From Corinectria fuckeliana (taxonomy: Eukaryota > Ascomycota > Sordariomycetes > Hypocreales > Nectriaceae), in contig WPDH01000042.1 of the NCBI GenBank assembly GCA_019137255.1, forward strand, positions 186,001-250,000: 64,000 nt of DNA, written 5' to 3'. Shown here piece after piece: positions 44,763-58,043 of the stretch; position 1 is the stretch's first letter; the number at the start of each line of letters is the position of its first letter. Below the pieces are notes generated by a model. It ran no database searches. It worked only from the letters and a program-made list of their open reading frames with translations, and was not told the DNA's origin. A program made the position numbers and the translations under genes.

Positions 44763-47700
44763 GATCCAGCAGGCAGGCTTAGCTAAGTTAGAGAGAAAAA
44801 AGGTCTCAGGACGGCAGACAATGGGTCGAGTGAGGGCAGGGTGTGCAAGGAGGAAAAGGTGCGCGGGTTTGGGTCGACTAAAGCCAGAGCCAACAAGCCA
44901 GTGGAGGTTCCGACGCAGTGCAGCGCTGAGCGGGCGGACGGGCCTTGCTACTGCGTGCAGTGCGTTGTGCTATGTCCTTTTGCTTGCTTGTGCTAGAGGG
45001 GGCGCGCACTGTGGACGGTACGGGCGTTTGACCACTGTTGATGCGCTGCCTTCTAAAGGTGGGTGGGTTGGTGGGTTGGCATTGGGGCGTGGAGGGGAGA
45101 ATGAGATGGGAGGGGCGAGGAGGGGCGGCCCAGGTGGGAAGTACTCCGTTTGAAGGTACTCTGGGACAGACCTTTGTGGAGTGGGCAAGGTGCCGTAGCG
45201 CCGTAGCTTGTACGAAGCGCGATGGTACAGTGCGGTGGTGAGGAAATGAATGATTGTGAATGCTTGTGTGAGGTGAGCGAGATGGAATGCGGGAATGCGG
45301 GCGGCTGAGGATGGGGGTGTTGGGATGGGAAGGGGGAAGGGTGCGCCTCGATGACAATGAAACCCGGGTCCAGGCCTTTCTGGATCGGGATCGGGACCAA
45401 ACTTACCAGCTTCCTCGTCGAGCTGTGCGAACAAGCGCGCGTGGTGTTGTGCCGTGGTGTTTTGGGCTGGCTGTTGCTGACGGACGGGGGACTTGAGGAT
45501 GGAGGAGGGTGGGTTACTGCTGATGATGGTGATGCGTGATGCGGGTGGGATATTGGCGAGGGCTTGGTAGACCCCACACTGCCTACCGTCGAGTGAACGA
45601 ATGAATAAAAGGGGAAAGGGGGATGTTGCGCCGCAGAGACCAACAACAGAGAATGAGAGAGTGAGATAGATACTATGTACGCGTGGGGGAGGGGATGATG
45701 AAGAGAGTGAGTTGGGACGTGTCGGGGCCGCCTCGTAAGTAGGAAGAGGATTGGGGATAAGCAAGGGCCAGCAGGTTGGTACGTAGATCAATGAAGAAGC
45801 ATGCACCTGGGTCATTGACGGATCGATGACTGGAAATATCTTGAGTCAATTCGACTTTCTGCTCGATCTGATTCCCTAACTTGTTGACCAGGTGCTGTTG
45901 CTAGTGGCCCAAAGTTTGGGCATTCAAAACGATGGAGGCGTCCACTGACTTGCAATTGGGCGGGGCGGATAATGTCTCGGTACACGCTCCCCCGTGGCGC
46001 ACCTACTAACCGGTAGGTACCTGACAAGCTCGGCTGCCCTGGAACCTTGTGCTAGTTGAGTTTAGAGGTGCCTACATGCCTAGTAGTGAATGCTGCACCA
46101 CTAAGTAGGTCGCGTACACACCCGAACATAGCACACTCTCGGGCCGTTGGCGCGAGTCGACAGTGCGGACGCAGCCTGCAAGCACTTGGTGTTAGACTGG
46201 CATGGATGGTTGGCTGCCCAGTCTTTCTGGCTTTTGGCTTTCTGTACGCAGTAATTGCCTGGGCTTCTTCTCTCGTTTCTACGCTATCAACCATGGCTTC
46301 TGCCTACCTACCATGTACAGCCCGATGCCGACAGAATTCACGGGGGCGGCGAGGAGGCCTTCGTTAGGGTCCTAGGGCCCTGTCGTCCGCCCTGTTCGCG
46401 ACGACGAGCCTCGGCGATTCGCTCGCGGGATGCTACGCTCTGCTGCCACTCTGCTTTCTAGGGCTGCGCTGGTTGGTGTCAAGCACCTCGTAGCCAGGCA
46501 GTCCCAGGGGATAGGATGCACACCGAGGGGGCTGTGCCGCCTCTGCTGGCTGGCTGGCGTGCTATAACCTTGACACATGCTAGCTAGCTAGCAGGGGTGC
46601 CAAAGTTGCTTGGATTGGCGGCATAATACTCTACTATGTGAGCCCCAACAACGGATATCGAAAGTTGAACGCAAAAGAGATATGTCTTCAGTCAAGGCGA
46701 AGGGCTGCGTCCCTGTTGTCCAATGGTTCCCTGTTGGGCCTGGTGGCTGTAGTAGAACGACGACGAAACACTCTTTCAAGCCTTCAAACTGACGGACCGA
46801 TAGACGCACTGTGATGCACTGTAATGCTGAGTCCCGCAATGCGCTGCACGGTACCTTGCTTGACCCCCAACTGGACATGGTGACTCCACACTGGCACAGA
46901 AGAGGTCCACATTCAAGTTTGCACAGATCCTTCGGGTTCTAGCTCTTCATCCACTCTGTCTTCTGACTTGTTGTCTCTGATGATGTCTACCTATGCACGC
47001 CCTGGTTTTGCGCGTCACCCAGAGTCGAGAAATTTCACCAGATAGAGACAGTGCGGGGTGTTTTGCGTTAGCTTCAATGCAATCGCTATTCCAAGTGCTT
47101 TTTTAAGGGTCTCACGGCCAGTGTTAAGCGCGTAGCTACCGGGCATGAGCGGGCGTGTGTGGATGCGCGGGCGGGGGCACGCTCCGGGATCTCGCAACTT
47201 TGGTGCGGAGACAAACTTCTGCAGGAGCACCGGGAAGGGTCAAGGCTCCCAAGTGCTTCCCAGAGCCAAGGATTCCAAGGCTGGAGCTCCCGGTCCTGGG
47301 ACAATTTTAGAGCGGCGAGGACCCTCATCCTGCGATACGTACGTACGTATGTAGCGCGGGCTGTTGTCGTTGATGGCCTGCACCAACTGGATGCACCGTA
47401 CTAATACTCCGTACAGTATCCGTACATGACCTTAGTAGGTACCTACTAAGTACCTAAAGTTAGTGTAGTCCGCCGCTTAATTGCCCACTCGCTGCCGGCT
47501 CGTGGCCGGTGGAGACTGGGTAAGCCTTGCGACGACGCTACATAGCACATACTTGGTCGGTTTGCTGATGTGGCACTCCAATTGTCCAACACTACCGCCC
47601 CTGGGCCCGTTGCATAGGTACTTGTAAGTCGTCGAGCGCGCGAAGGCGTAAAGGTTATGCGGCTGCGCCCTTTTTGTCAACTACCCGACTAGATCAGCAC

Positions 47701-50700
47701 TTTTTTAGGTTTAAGCATTCGTCCGCTGCGACGGAGTCAGTCCCTAGTCCGGTACGCACATCCATTCGTGCAGACGCCGTCCTCAGTGGGGCGCCAATTG
47801 GGAGCCATCGGGAACCGCAACGCCGAGCCCTGGAGGCTACTCCGTGTCTTGCGTGCGTTTCGACTTTGCTGCTGAGACGGCAGACAGAAGAGGGCCTCGT
47901 CATCTCATTCCATCTCGTCTCGTTTCCTCAATGTGCATTAGCACCTATTCGTGGATCGATCGAGATGCTAACTGATAGCCGGCTTATGATCTCCCAGATG
48001 TGACAAGCTTCCAATTCATCTCCACTTACACTCGCCGTCCTCAACCCCAACACGCTACCATAGTACAAATACTCTACGGGCCCTAGGACTTGGGGAATTA
48101 CCCTTCACCTGCTCTAAACGAAGTGAAGTAATCCACCAATCTGTGACTGTAACTACTACTTACCGCTGTCTGCCTCTTGCGGCGCTTCCTCGTTTCACGC
48201 CAGAGGAGCCCGCCCGTCTCACCTCCGCAGTCCTGTCATCTTTCCCCAGGCGCTTCACCCTTTTCGATTGGGCCCGGGCGTCTCGATGCGAGACATATAT
48301 AACCTTGGCCCGCCAGCCGCCGCTGAAACTCATAGATTATGGAGCCATGGCGAGTTTCGAGGTCGCCAGTCATATGCCTTGCCCTCAAGGCTACCTTTCT
48401 CTTCCTCTGGTCACCGGTCACTGATCATTCTCTTGTACATTGTACACGCACATCCTCGGATCACTTTCAAGATTCTTCCGTGCGGGTTAGGTCATGGTCA
48501 TGGCTCAATACGAGGAATTGTTCCCACTCCAGGATTGGCGACTAGTAGACTACTATGTAGATTCGCATCCATCGCCTACTGTGGTTGGTGGATGCCGTCC
48601 AATCGTCAGAGCCTTACGTTCTCCTGGTACTATTTACAGATGTCCACAGTACGAAGTAGGCCTACTTACTTCTCGATCCCTATCCTGCCAACACCACCTC
48701 CAAATGACAAATGCTCAGCAACCAGAATATGTACAATGTTACAACCTTTTGCTGCACAACCTGCCTGTCTCGATGGACAAGTTGCTGTGGCGCACTTAGC
48801 TTTCTGGGGGATCCTTTCCCCGGCCCTGGCATGCCCTACCCCATTCTGACACACATCGTCCACGTTGGCACTGGAGGTTGTGGTCTCCTGCATCGTGAGA
48901 AGCAGTGAGCACACCCTCAGCACTGCCCCTGGGCCTCATCGATACGGCTGTGTACTAAATCCTCGAGGTGTGGTTCGGCGCTTGTTGAAGTGCTGCGTAC
49001 GTGTTCGTTCGTATTGTGCAGGGCCAAGACGCGGCTCGCTGAAAGACCTGGTATTATCGAATTGGTTGCTCGTTGCTCTCCCATCCGTGTACACGTTGTC
49101 GACAGCCACTTTCTTTGGTGCACCTGCAGAAGGGCTGCAAGCGAGTGTGACTCCAATCAAACCCCTCGCAAGAAGAGTACAACAAACATTCTTCAGCATT
49201 AGCGAGGCTCAAGGTCTTGTCTACGTTACAGTACCAGTTCAACTGCCGTACATGTCTGTTCTCTTTGCCAGATCGGCCTCCCGTTCCGTGGCGTGTTGCA
49301 TGCCACCTAACCCTACAGCCCGTACCTGCAGTAGCCGAGAAATGCAATTGCAAGTGTTGCAGATGTCGCACTCGGAGCCGGGATGGATCAGAGGAAAGAA
49401 AAAGCCCAGTCACATTTCACAAGTTCGGCAATATGGTCCTGCATTGTCGAATTTGTAATGCGTTATATCCGTTACCAACTAATTCTCCGGTCTAGAGAGA
49501 GGGACAGGTTAGGGTCTCGAGATCCCCTCTCCCGACTACGTATTATGTATCCTGAGTCATTCCGATACACAGCCTTGCTGTTGACAATACGGCAGAGAGA
49601 GGCGGTTCGGACACAAAGTCGCAAGGAGCCCTTGACCTTTGTGCATTGGCGACCTGTCATGGACGGCTTGGAGTTTCGGGCGGAGATTGCAGCGTATCTG
49701 CTCCTCGACACTATGCACTATGGTACATGAGACCACTTCCCAGAACTATGCTGGAACCTAGGAAACCCACATGTAGGAGAATCCCTTCCGTTCCCCTGAA
49801 CGCCGAGGTATCCACTACAGCCTGCTTGTCTACTGCAAGAGTGAAACCCAAGGGGACTCGCCAGATGGAGAACGGGACCTGGTCTGTCTGATCAACGAAA
49901 ATGATGAAAGAGGGAAGGTTTCGTCGAACCTCATTCATTGCCGGGTTTGCGGGTGCGACGCTCTGTGATGGTTCAGTAAATTTGGTTGGACCCAACACTT
50001 GGAGGCTCTCAGTTGCGACTCCACAATTGGCCAACGTAGAGCATCTGACCATTCATGGGCAGGTCTCCCACTGAAAAGCACCTGTTTTGCCCCAGAAAGC
50101 TTCCGTTCCCAAACAAAGTTGGACGAGTTCTCTTGGTTTGCATCAGCCATTGAGAATTGAGCCTGCGTGCCCTGTCGGCGCTTCTTGATAAGAATCATGT
50201 CTTCGCACAGGACGGACTCAGCAAGCGAGCCAGCCACGAGGGCGGCAAACAATCGTTTGGCACCTGGGCCTGGGCGACCAAGACGACTCACAAGGGCATT
50301 GCCGGTGTGAAAATGAGCAAGACGACGGAGGTGAGTTGAATCGCTATGTGCACGCACGAATGCGTCGTTCGAAAGGTGCAATTGAGGGTAGCCCAAAATA
50401 GCTGGATGTGGGGTAAGTCACATGCAGCATCCCGTGACCTTGATGACCCCTTTTGACTTTTGAGTTTGGGGGGGTCCTTCCAAGTTGTGGATGGAGTGGC
50501 ATGAATCGGTGAACTGGCCTTCTACGAGAGGGGAGTGAGGGACCCGCTGACGGCAAACGTTACCGCTAGGTGGCTAACTTACTTACCTTTCTCCGGGCTC
50601 GGACAAGCTTCGCGTAAATTCTAGGAGGCTCGCTCGGTGGCCATAGAGGTCCGCAGGTGAGCTCCATAAGAGCAATTGATCCCTGCTGGCTAAAGCGGCC

Positions 50701-51206
50701 TAGAGGTTAGAATGTCGTAGAGAGTCTGGAGAAACTTCCACCTCACCCTCAAGTCTCAACCCTCACCTCCCAACTTCACTCTCCCATCTCCCATCTCCGT
50801 CCACTTCACTCCGAGTCCGCCCTCCACCCTCCGCTCTCCGGTCTCTGCCTCATCTCTGGTTGTTCCTCCTGGTTACTGGTCATCACTGTCTGTTGGTTTC
50901 TTGCACAATGTTCTAGAGCCTCAGACTCCGCAACACCTGGTCATTTGTCGTCTGTCACCCATACCGAGCTCCCACACCGTCTTCTCCAGCTTCCCCTGGT
51001 TGCAAGCTTCACTGCTTTGAGCAGCCGTTAGAATCAGTACGCTCTCCTCTATGCTCATTGCATCTAATTCCTATCTATTCCCTTCCAGATACAATTTCTG
51101 TGCATGTTGCTAATAAGCCGTCTCCAGCCAACGTCACCAGCACCTTCCTCCATCTGTCTACCCTCTCCCGATTTCCGAGTCGCTATATTTTGGCAAAGCT
51201 TCCAGT
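44763..51206. other. 6.4-kb gene-poor region between STE20 and SCP160
   Basis: The left 1 kb is the STE20 leader/promoter; its minus frames up to 281 codons are Pro/Ser/Thr-rich and not a recognised protein. 45.8-50.7 kb holds only chance-like short frames on both strands. 50.74-51.06 kb is pyrimidine-rich and should be the SCP160 leader, with a possible leader intron ending CCCTTCCAG near 51089. It contains several TACCTA/TAGGTA motifs and a 20-bp palindrome. Confidence 0.5.
47431..47450. repeat. Perfect 20-bp palindrome built on TAGGTACCTA
   Basis: CTTAGTAGGTACCTACTAAG equals its own reverse complement and is followed at once by another TACCTA. It is the most symmetric example of a motif recurring through the intergenic DNA. 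Confidence 0.85.
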
Positions 51207-54200
51207 ATGGCCTCCGAGACCCCCGTCGACGCCGCCAATCTTGGTGAGGTTTCTGCCGCACAGAAGCTTCTCCAGAAGCACATCGAACCTCATTCCGTCA
51301 CCCTTGAGGATGTGCCGGATGAAGATCTCCCCACCACCAAGGTCTCCAACGATGCCTCCGGTTCCTGGGCCGCCCCGGTCAGCGCAAAGGCCGCCGGCAA
51401 GCACCCGCAGGGCCCCAAGAGCTCGCTTGACACCCAATCGCACGAATTGTTCCCCGAGCTTGGGGCTCCCAAGGGCAAAAGCGCTAACGTGGCACCAATC
51501 TGGGGAGCCAAGAACACCGCCAACGGTGCTGCAGCATCCAACGGTGCTTCGCGCTCCTCGACCCCCGCCTCCGCAGCCGACAACCCTAAAGATGCTACGC
51601 CGTCCGTGGTTATCCCCGGCCGCAACGTCGAAACGGTTACCCTCGATCCCCAGTATATCATGCCCCGTGCCCAGCTGAAGAGGCCTATCCCCGATATCAT
51701 CAAGGACATCAACCGCAAGTCCCGTGCCAACATTACCGTGGCTACCTCCTCCAATGGCCGCCTCAAGTTTGATGCCACCGGTCCTCAAGACGTCGCTCAA
51801 CAGGCACTCAAGGACCTGGTCTTCCAAATAGGAACCAAGGTAGGTGCTATACCTGCCCGCTCTGTGACACATGCTAACTTGGTCTCAGCAAAGTATCACG
51901 GTGCCGATCCCCCAGTCTACCCGAGCCCACATTATTGGCAAGGGTGGAGCCACGATCAAAGCTCTCCAAGAGAAGACTGGCGCCAAGATTCAATTGCCCA
52001 AGGTTGACGAGAGCCACCCTGTGGATGAAGACGACGATGATGCCACCATTGACGTCATTGTTGAGGGCAATGCTCTCTCTGCAGCCTCGGCCCGCAACGA
52101 GATCCTGAAGATTGCCGGCGAACGATCTGCCAATGTTCAGACCAAGGTCCGTGGCATCCCCGCTGCCTTCTATCCCTTCATTGCTGGTTCCGGAAACGCC
52201 CTCGCCCATGCTCTAGAGGAGGACCACGGTATCCAGGTCCGAGTTCCTCCTCTCCAGGCCTACACGTCTGGCCCGCTCCCCGTCTCTGCCGTCCCCGGCC
52301 AGCGACCTGTGTTTGCTCCTGCTGGCCATGAGGAGAACCATATTCAGCTTGCCGGTGATCGCCCTGCTGTTCAAAAGGTTCGCGCCGAGATTGAGCGCCA
52401 GGTTGCCAAGCTCCACAAACAGCTCGAGACCGAGCAGCTTTCGATCCAGCGAGGTCGTCACCAGTTCATTATTGGCGACCGAGGTGTCCCGACCGAGGAT
52501 TTCTTTGCCGAGACTGGTTGTGCTATCCTTCTGCCCACTGATGAAGATGATGACACCGTGACCGTCATCGGCCCCGCGGACCGGGTGCAGGCTGGTCTGG
52601 AGAAGGCTATGGACCTCGCTATGGGTATGCAGATGTCTAACCTCGACATCGCCCGGTTCCACCGAAACGCCCCTAGCGGTGCTGCGGCGCATGCTGGATA
52701 CGTCACTCGATATCTCCGACAGCGGAAGGAGATTGAGCGGTTAGAGAAGCTCTACAACACCCACATCAACACGCCGTTCTCTCAGGACGGTGCTTTGCCT
52801 TGGGAACTCTACTCTCGGGAAGGAAAGAACGCCATCCGTGCCCAGTCCGAGATTACCGGCATTATCAACGGCCAACCCCCTTCTCGAATTAGCGCGGTGC
52901 CCATTGACCCCTTCTTTCACCAGCACCTCCGAAACAACGTCACCTCCAAGGTCAAGAAGGATTATGGCGTCCACCTGGTTGTTCCTGATGCATCAGAGGC
53001 TGGCGCTCCCGTTCTGCTTGTGTATGAGGGCCCTGACCCGTCTGAGGGCCCGTACCAGCTCCCCCGTAGCAAGCCCACGGATAGCGATATCAAGGCCTTC
53101 CAGCAGGGCATTCTGGATGCCCAGAAGCATGTCCTCGATCTCATCAACAAGCAAGAGCAGATTACCACTGATACTCTTGACGTGCCGTTGAAGTTTCACG
53201 AGAGACTTCGTCGATTCATCAAGAAGGAGCAGGAGAGTAGCTCGGGTGATCACATTCCGGTTAGAGTCACCAAAATTGGCACCACGATTACTCTTCGAGG
53301 TCCTGCCTCGGCCGTTGAATCCCTCGTTGCAAAGGCCAATGCCTTTGTGGAGCAGGAGAAGGAGGATGAGAAGGAACGTGGCTTTACCTTGACTTTTGAC
53401 TTCCCCCAGAAGTTTGCCAACCATTTGATTGGCAAGGGTGGTAGCAACATCCGCGAGCTACGTGATCGCTTTGACGTCGAAATCCAGGTTCAGGATGGAA
53501 AGGTTGAGCTCAAGGGTCCCAAGGCCAAGGCCGAGACATGCCGCTCGCACATCCAGAGTCTTGCTCGCAACCTGGCCGACGAGACAACCCACGTTCTGAA
53601 GATTGACCCCAAGTATCACCGCGAGCTTATTGGCGCTCAGGGTACTCAGATTAATCGTCTGCAGACACGTTACAAGGTCCTAATCTTCTTCCCCCGATCT
53701 GCGAAGAACGCCGCGGACGATCAGTCCAACGCGGATGCCGCCAGTGACGTCGGTAAGCCCCGCCGACAGCAGCCTGCTGATGAGGTCATGATTCGAGGAC
53801 CCAAGAAGGGTGCGGATGAGGCTCGTGACGAGCTTTTCTCGCTCCACAAGTACCTCGAGGAGCACTCGGCCACTGCCACTGTTGCTGTTCAGCAGAAGCA
53901 AGTCGGCTCTCTCATAGGACAAGGTGGTGCCGCTCTTGACGAGCTCCGACAGGCCAGCGGCGCCAAGATTGACGTGCCCCAAGACCGGGACACGGATATC
54001 GTGGATATCCAGCTGAAGGGTACGGCCTCCCAAGTCGCCAAGGCGAAGAAGATTCTGGAGGAGAAGCGCGCCGTCTTCAATGACACCGTCGTTCGTACCC
54101 TGGACATTGAGAAGAAGTACCACAAGGCGCTGATCGGAGCAAGCGGTAAGTTTGATACTATACACCATTGACGTTCTATCTCTAACTAATCTCATAGGTG

Positions 54201-55156
54201 CCAACCTTCGGGACATTGTTGTCAAGGCTGGCGGCTCTGATGATCGACGCGATCTTGCTCGCACTATCCAATTCCCCAAGCAGGAAGCGGATGGAAACAC
54301 CATCAAGATCGAGGGCCGCACTGATGTTGTCCAGAAGATCATTGACCGCATCCAGGAGATTGTTTCTGAGCGCGAGAACCAGGTCACAGAGGTTGTGGAT
54401 GTCCCCATTGAAAACCACCGCTCGCTTATTGGTCGCGGCGGTGACGTGAAGCGCCAGCTGGAGTCCAAGCTGACAGTCTCCATTGATGTTCCCCGTCAGG
54501 GTGATGGTAAGACTGGAGTCAAGGTGACCGGCCGGCCTGAGCACGTGGCCAAGGCCAAGGAGCACATTTTGTCCCTGATCAAGGCTCAACAGGGCGAGAC
54601 TCTTCAGGTTCCCCGCAACCTGCACCACTCCGTTTCCAACGGTGGTCAGTTCTTCCGCCAGCTTCGCAACAACCACCAGGTCACGGTCGACCATGCAGGC
54701 CAGCCCCTTCCCGCCAAGCCCGACTCCTCTACTCGGTCCAACGTCGGTGCCTTGCCCTTGATCACGGACGATGACGAGGCTACGGATGCCCACTCGTGGA
54801 AGGTTGTCCAGTTTTCCTCGGGCGAGGAAGGCGAAATTCCCTGGGTCCTGCGAGGCACGCCCGAGAACGTGACCAAGGCCAAGGAGGCCATCGTCAAGGC
54901 TATTGAACAGGCCAAGAAGAGCGATGCTACGGGTTACCTTGTTCTCCCCGACCCCAGAACCTACCGCTACGTGATTGGCTCCAGCGGCTCCAAGGTCAAC
55001 CAGATCCGAAAGCAGAGCAACTGCAAGATCCAGGTACCCAGAGACCAGGCCAAGGATGAGGCCATTGAGATTATTGGATCGTTGGAGGGTGTTGAGATGG
55101 CCAAGGACCTGATCCTTGCTGCCGTTCAGGAAGGCGTGAACAAGACCCGTGAATAA
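51207..55156 (+). CDS. SCP160: Multi-KH RNA-binding protein Scp160/vigilin
   Basis: Exons 51207-51839, 51889-54145 and 54198-55156; 1282 residues. GXXG loops of KH domains are seen at about 228 (IIGKGG), 406 (IIGDRG, degenerate), 726 (LIGKGG), 793 (LIGAQG), 888 (LIGQGG), 961 (LIGASG), 1042 (LIGRGG) and 1224 (VIGSSG), with further degenerate copies lacking the loop. The N-terminal about 130 residues are disordered and Ala/Ser-rich. Vigilin-type proteins bind ribosomes and mRNA at the ER and influence translation and ploidy. Introns are 49 and 52 nt (GTAGGT...TCTCAG with GCTAAC; GTAAGT...CATAG). The second intron falls inside a KH GXXG-adjacent stretch and keeps phase. Confidence 0.94.
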
Positions 55157-56175
55157 TGATGGGATGGTAACGAAAATGCATGGAGCAACAGAGGCCCTTG
55201 TCGGGGCGTTGGGTACAATGATGCCTAAGAAAATCGATGAGAGTCTCTATGGAGTATCTTGCAGGGAGAAGCATTACATTTATTGCAGTAAGTTATGGCC
55301 AAGTCAAGTCTGCAGAGTTGCGGATGCCCATATTCTACTTTAGCGATTGTAATAAGTTCCCAAAAAATAATGATTATGATTACGTTCCAACTGCCCTTGT
55401 TTCCGTGTGCGTTTGGTTCATCCCTGGATAGTTAATCATATTCGTAAATGCTCACTTTTGTTTGCTGTAAGTTACAAAGTAGGTATTATATGTAGGCGGG
55501 ATGTTGGAAGCCGCGCCACGGATTGGGTGCCATGGGTTAGGGTTAATAATCTCGTGTTTGCAGGGGACCATACGTATTCGTATACGTATCTCGCATTCTT
55601 ATTCCTTGTCTCAATTATCATTGCGAAACAAGTTTCCACCTAATACACAGCCATTTAATGGCCGTTTGTCTTCAAGTTACAAGAAGTCTTCCCTTTAGAT
55701 CTAGCCTGAAAATTCTCTAGTTCGTAGGTAGTCGTTGCATACATCTAGGGCTGCCCCCTGGGGAGGTTGCGAGTCTTACACATCCATTGACGAGTGCTGA
55801 GACTGGCGGTGATGACGGCCGTCGCAAGAATAAACGATACAACTGCCGGGTCCTTCGAGTTTCTACCCACCTGCGACATGTTGGATGGATTTATTAGGTT
55901 ACCCTTTGTGTAAGTGAGCCGACGCGAGGTACGGAGACGGGAGCGGGAGCAGCAGACCGGTATCACGTGGGGCGGGACAGGAGCAAACAACTCCCGAAGC
56001 TACCTAAGATCGGTAGGTCTCCAAAAGATTTAATTATCTAGACGCCGCTCCCCGACCAACTTTCCTGGACTACTCGATAATACTCAACCACCTCCCGAAG
56101 CCAAGCTCGAGCACCTTTGAACCGGTACCCACTGCCTCCGGCTTCAACTCCAGTGAAGCCCTCGCGCCTCGTCAG
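55157..56175. other. SCP160 3' flank and ERG27 promoter
   Basis: AT-rich after the SCP160 stop, then GC-rich before ERG27. It contains TACCTA/TAGGTA at about 56001-56018 and one small minus ORF listed separately. Confidence 0.5.
55745..55879 (-). CDS. Possible 44-residue single-pass membrane microprotein
   Basis: ATG in a very good fungal context (CCAACATGTC) opens a frame with a hydrophobic stretch AVVSFILATAVITASL after a polar start and a basic tail. The family is unknown. GTAAGA inside the C-terminal part could be a splice donor, so the 3' end is uncertain. It may be chance. Confidence 0.25.
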   Translation of the reverse strand: MSQVGRNSKDPAVVSFILATAVITASLSTRQWMCKTRNLPRGQP

Positions 56176-57741
56176 ATGGGATCTCAATTGGCACCGCCCA
56201 AGGCGCCGTGGGATGCGGCCCCTCCCCACGAGCAGCTCTTCGTCCTCATCACGGGCGCCAACAGGTACCGCTCTTGGCCCCCGGCCTGCAAGGGCTCCCC
56301 TCGAGGCCCAACGGCATTTGCTGACGGAAAACCTCAACCTGCAGCGGAATCGGCCTCGGAATCGCCGAGCGCCTCATCGACGAGTTCCTCGCGACCCGCT
56401 CCCTCACATGCCACCTCGTCCTCGTCCCCACCACCCGCTCCGCGACCAAGTCCCTGCAGACGATCCGCGCCCTGCGCGCCCACGCCCGGCACGTCGCCCG
56501 GACGTCGACGGCCCTGCGCTCCCGCGTCGGCGACGGCTTCCGCTGGCAGGACGCCGTGGCTCGCGTCCACGTCCTAAGCCTGCAGCTTGACCTGTGCGAC
56601 CTGCGCGGCGTCTGCGCCTTCGCCCGGCGCCTGGTCCGCGAGCCCGTGAGCAACCCCGAGGGCCTGCCGGACGAGTATCTCCGGTGCGTGCGCATCCCCA
56701 GGCTGGACAGCGTCGTGTGCAATGCGGCGTACGGCGGCTGGTCCGGGTGCAACTATCCCTGGGCCGTCTGGAGCTTCTTGTCACGCGGCCTGTTGCAGTC
56801 GGTGACGTGGCCGACGTTCAAGAATGCCTTGCCAACCTGTATCCTGAATGAGGGGAACCAGTACAACTATGTATGATATATTCCTTGCTTCGTGTCAAGC
56901 TCCTCTCTTCCTGTGATACTGACTGTCTCTGCAGCCTGCCAAGCCCCTCCTCGGCGAGGTCTTCTCCGCCTGCGTTTTCGGCCACTACATCCTCGGCCAC
57001 GAGCTTCTCCCCCTCCTGAACCGCTCGGCCGGGGACGACATCGCTCCCGGCCGTATCATTTGGTCGAGCAGCCTCGAGGCCGCGCGCGACTCGCTGAACC
57101 TGTCCGACATCCAGTGCTTTCACGGCACGGGGCCTTACGAATCCGCCAAGCGCGTCACCGATGTCATCTCTCTCACTGCCGCCTTGCCCTGCACCCAGCC
57201 CTACTCGACCCCCTTCTTCACCCCCGACGACCCCCGGGAAGCCGAGGCGAAGCCGATCCGGCCCAAGTTCTACCTCACCCACCCCGGCATCGTCGCCAGC
57301 GCCCTCTTCCCCGTGCCTTGGTTCCTCATGGGCATGTACACGTTCGTCCTCGCCCTCGCCCGCTGGCTCGGCTCCCCTTGGCACAACGTCGACAGCTACA
57401 AGGGCGCCAAGTCGGCCGCCTGGATCGTCCTGCAGGAGCAGTCCGCGCTCGACGACCTCGACGCCGAGCGCATCAAGTGGGGCAGCAGCTCCAACCGCAA
57501 GCTCGAGGTCGGCGTCAAGAAGACCGAGGTGGATGGCTGGGGCTGGGAGGGCAAGGTCGAGGACGTCAAGGCGGACACGGCCATGGGAGTCTTCAGCAAG
57601 ACTATCGGGAGGAAGCTGGGCTCCCTGGACGTCACGGAAGATGATCTCGTGGAGTTTGAGACGCTGGGGGTGGAAGCTTGGAAGAAGATGGAGGAGATGC
57701 GGCACGAGTGGGAGAATATCCTGGATATCAAGAAACCGTGA
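56176..57741 (+). CDS. ERG27: 3-keto-steroid reductase, ergosterol synthesis
   Basis: Exons 56176-56264, 56345-56870 and 56935-57741; 473 residues. It reduces the C-3 ketone formed during C-4 demethylation of sterols, with NADPH, in the ER Erg25-Erg26-Erg27-Erg28 complex. The SDR features are the cofactor turn TGANSGIGLG (from T26, created by splicing AG|C), NAAYGG at the NAG position, and the catalytic Y273-ESA-K277. A hydrophobic segment FPVPWFLMGMYTFVLALA (about 330-348) probably anchors it to the ER. The first intron (80 nt) is needed to complete the glycine motif. It ends 302 bp from the converging transporter gene. Confidence 0.92.
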
Positions 57742-58043
57742 AGGGGGTAGGTTGTGAGTAATCAAGGAAAAGACCAATTGAGCATGCTAGCGAGCGAAGA
57801 TTCACTACATGGGACATTAGACATTTTAGAACCAAAGAAGGAAAGTGACAACATGATGGGTATATTGCGACAATGACACGCATGCATGCATATATACATA
57901 CATAACAGCGATTTACAGAGGACATTAATTATTGATTATTTTCGTTCCGAATTGAGGCTCGCCGGCCCTCGAGAATCATGTACCGCAAGGCCGGACATGC
58001 CACAGACATGGGCCTTTGCCGTAGTAAAAGCGGCCGCTCCACA
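57742..58043. other. Convergent 3' region ERG27 / MFS gene
   Basis: 302 bp of shared 3' flank, with CATACATAC-type AT-rich sequence near 57885-57905. No gene. Confidence 0.6.

Noticed and set aside
44970..45815. 281-codon minus-strand ORF upstream of STE20
   Set aside because: Low-complexity Pro/Ser/Thr composition with several equally long frames; more likely leader/promoter DNA of STE20.
48268..49458. Overlapping plus ORFs of about 195 codons
   Set aside because: Composition and hydrophobic pattern look random, no splice-supported extension, no family.
49711..50396. Possible two-exon minus gene
   Set aside because: Two adjacent frames are partly protein-like, but I could not find a convincing splice pair or any family.
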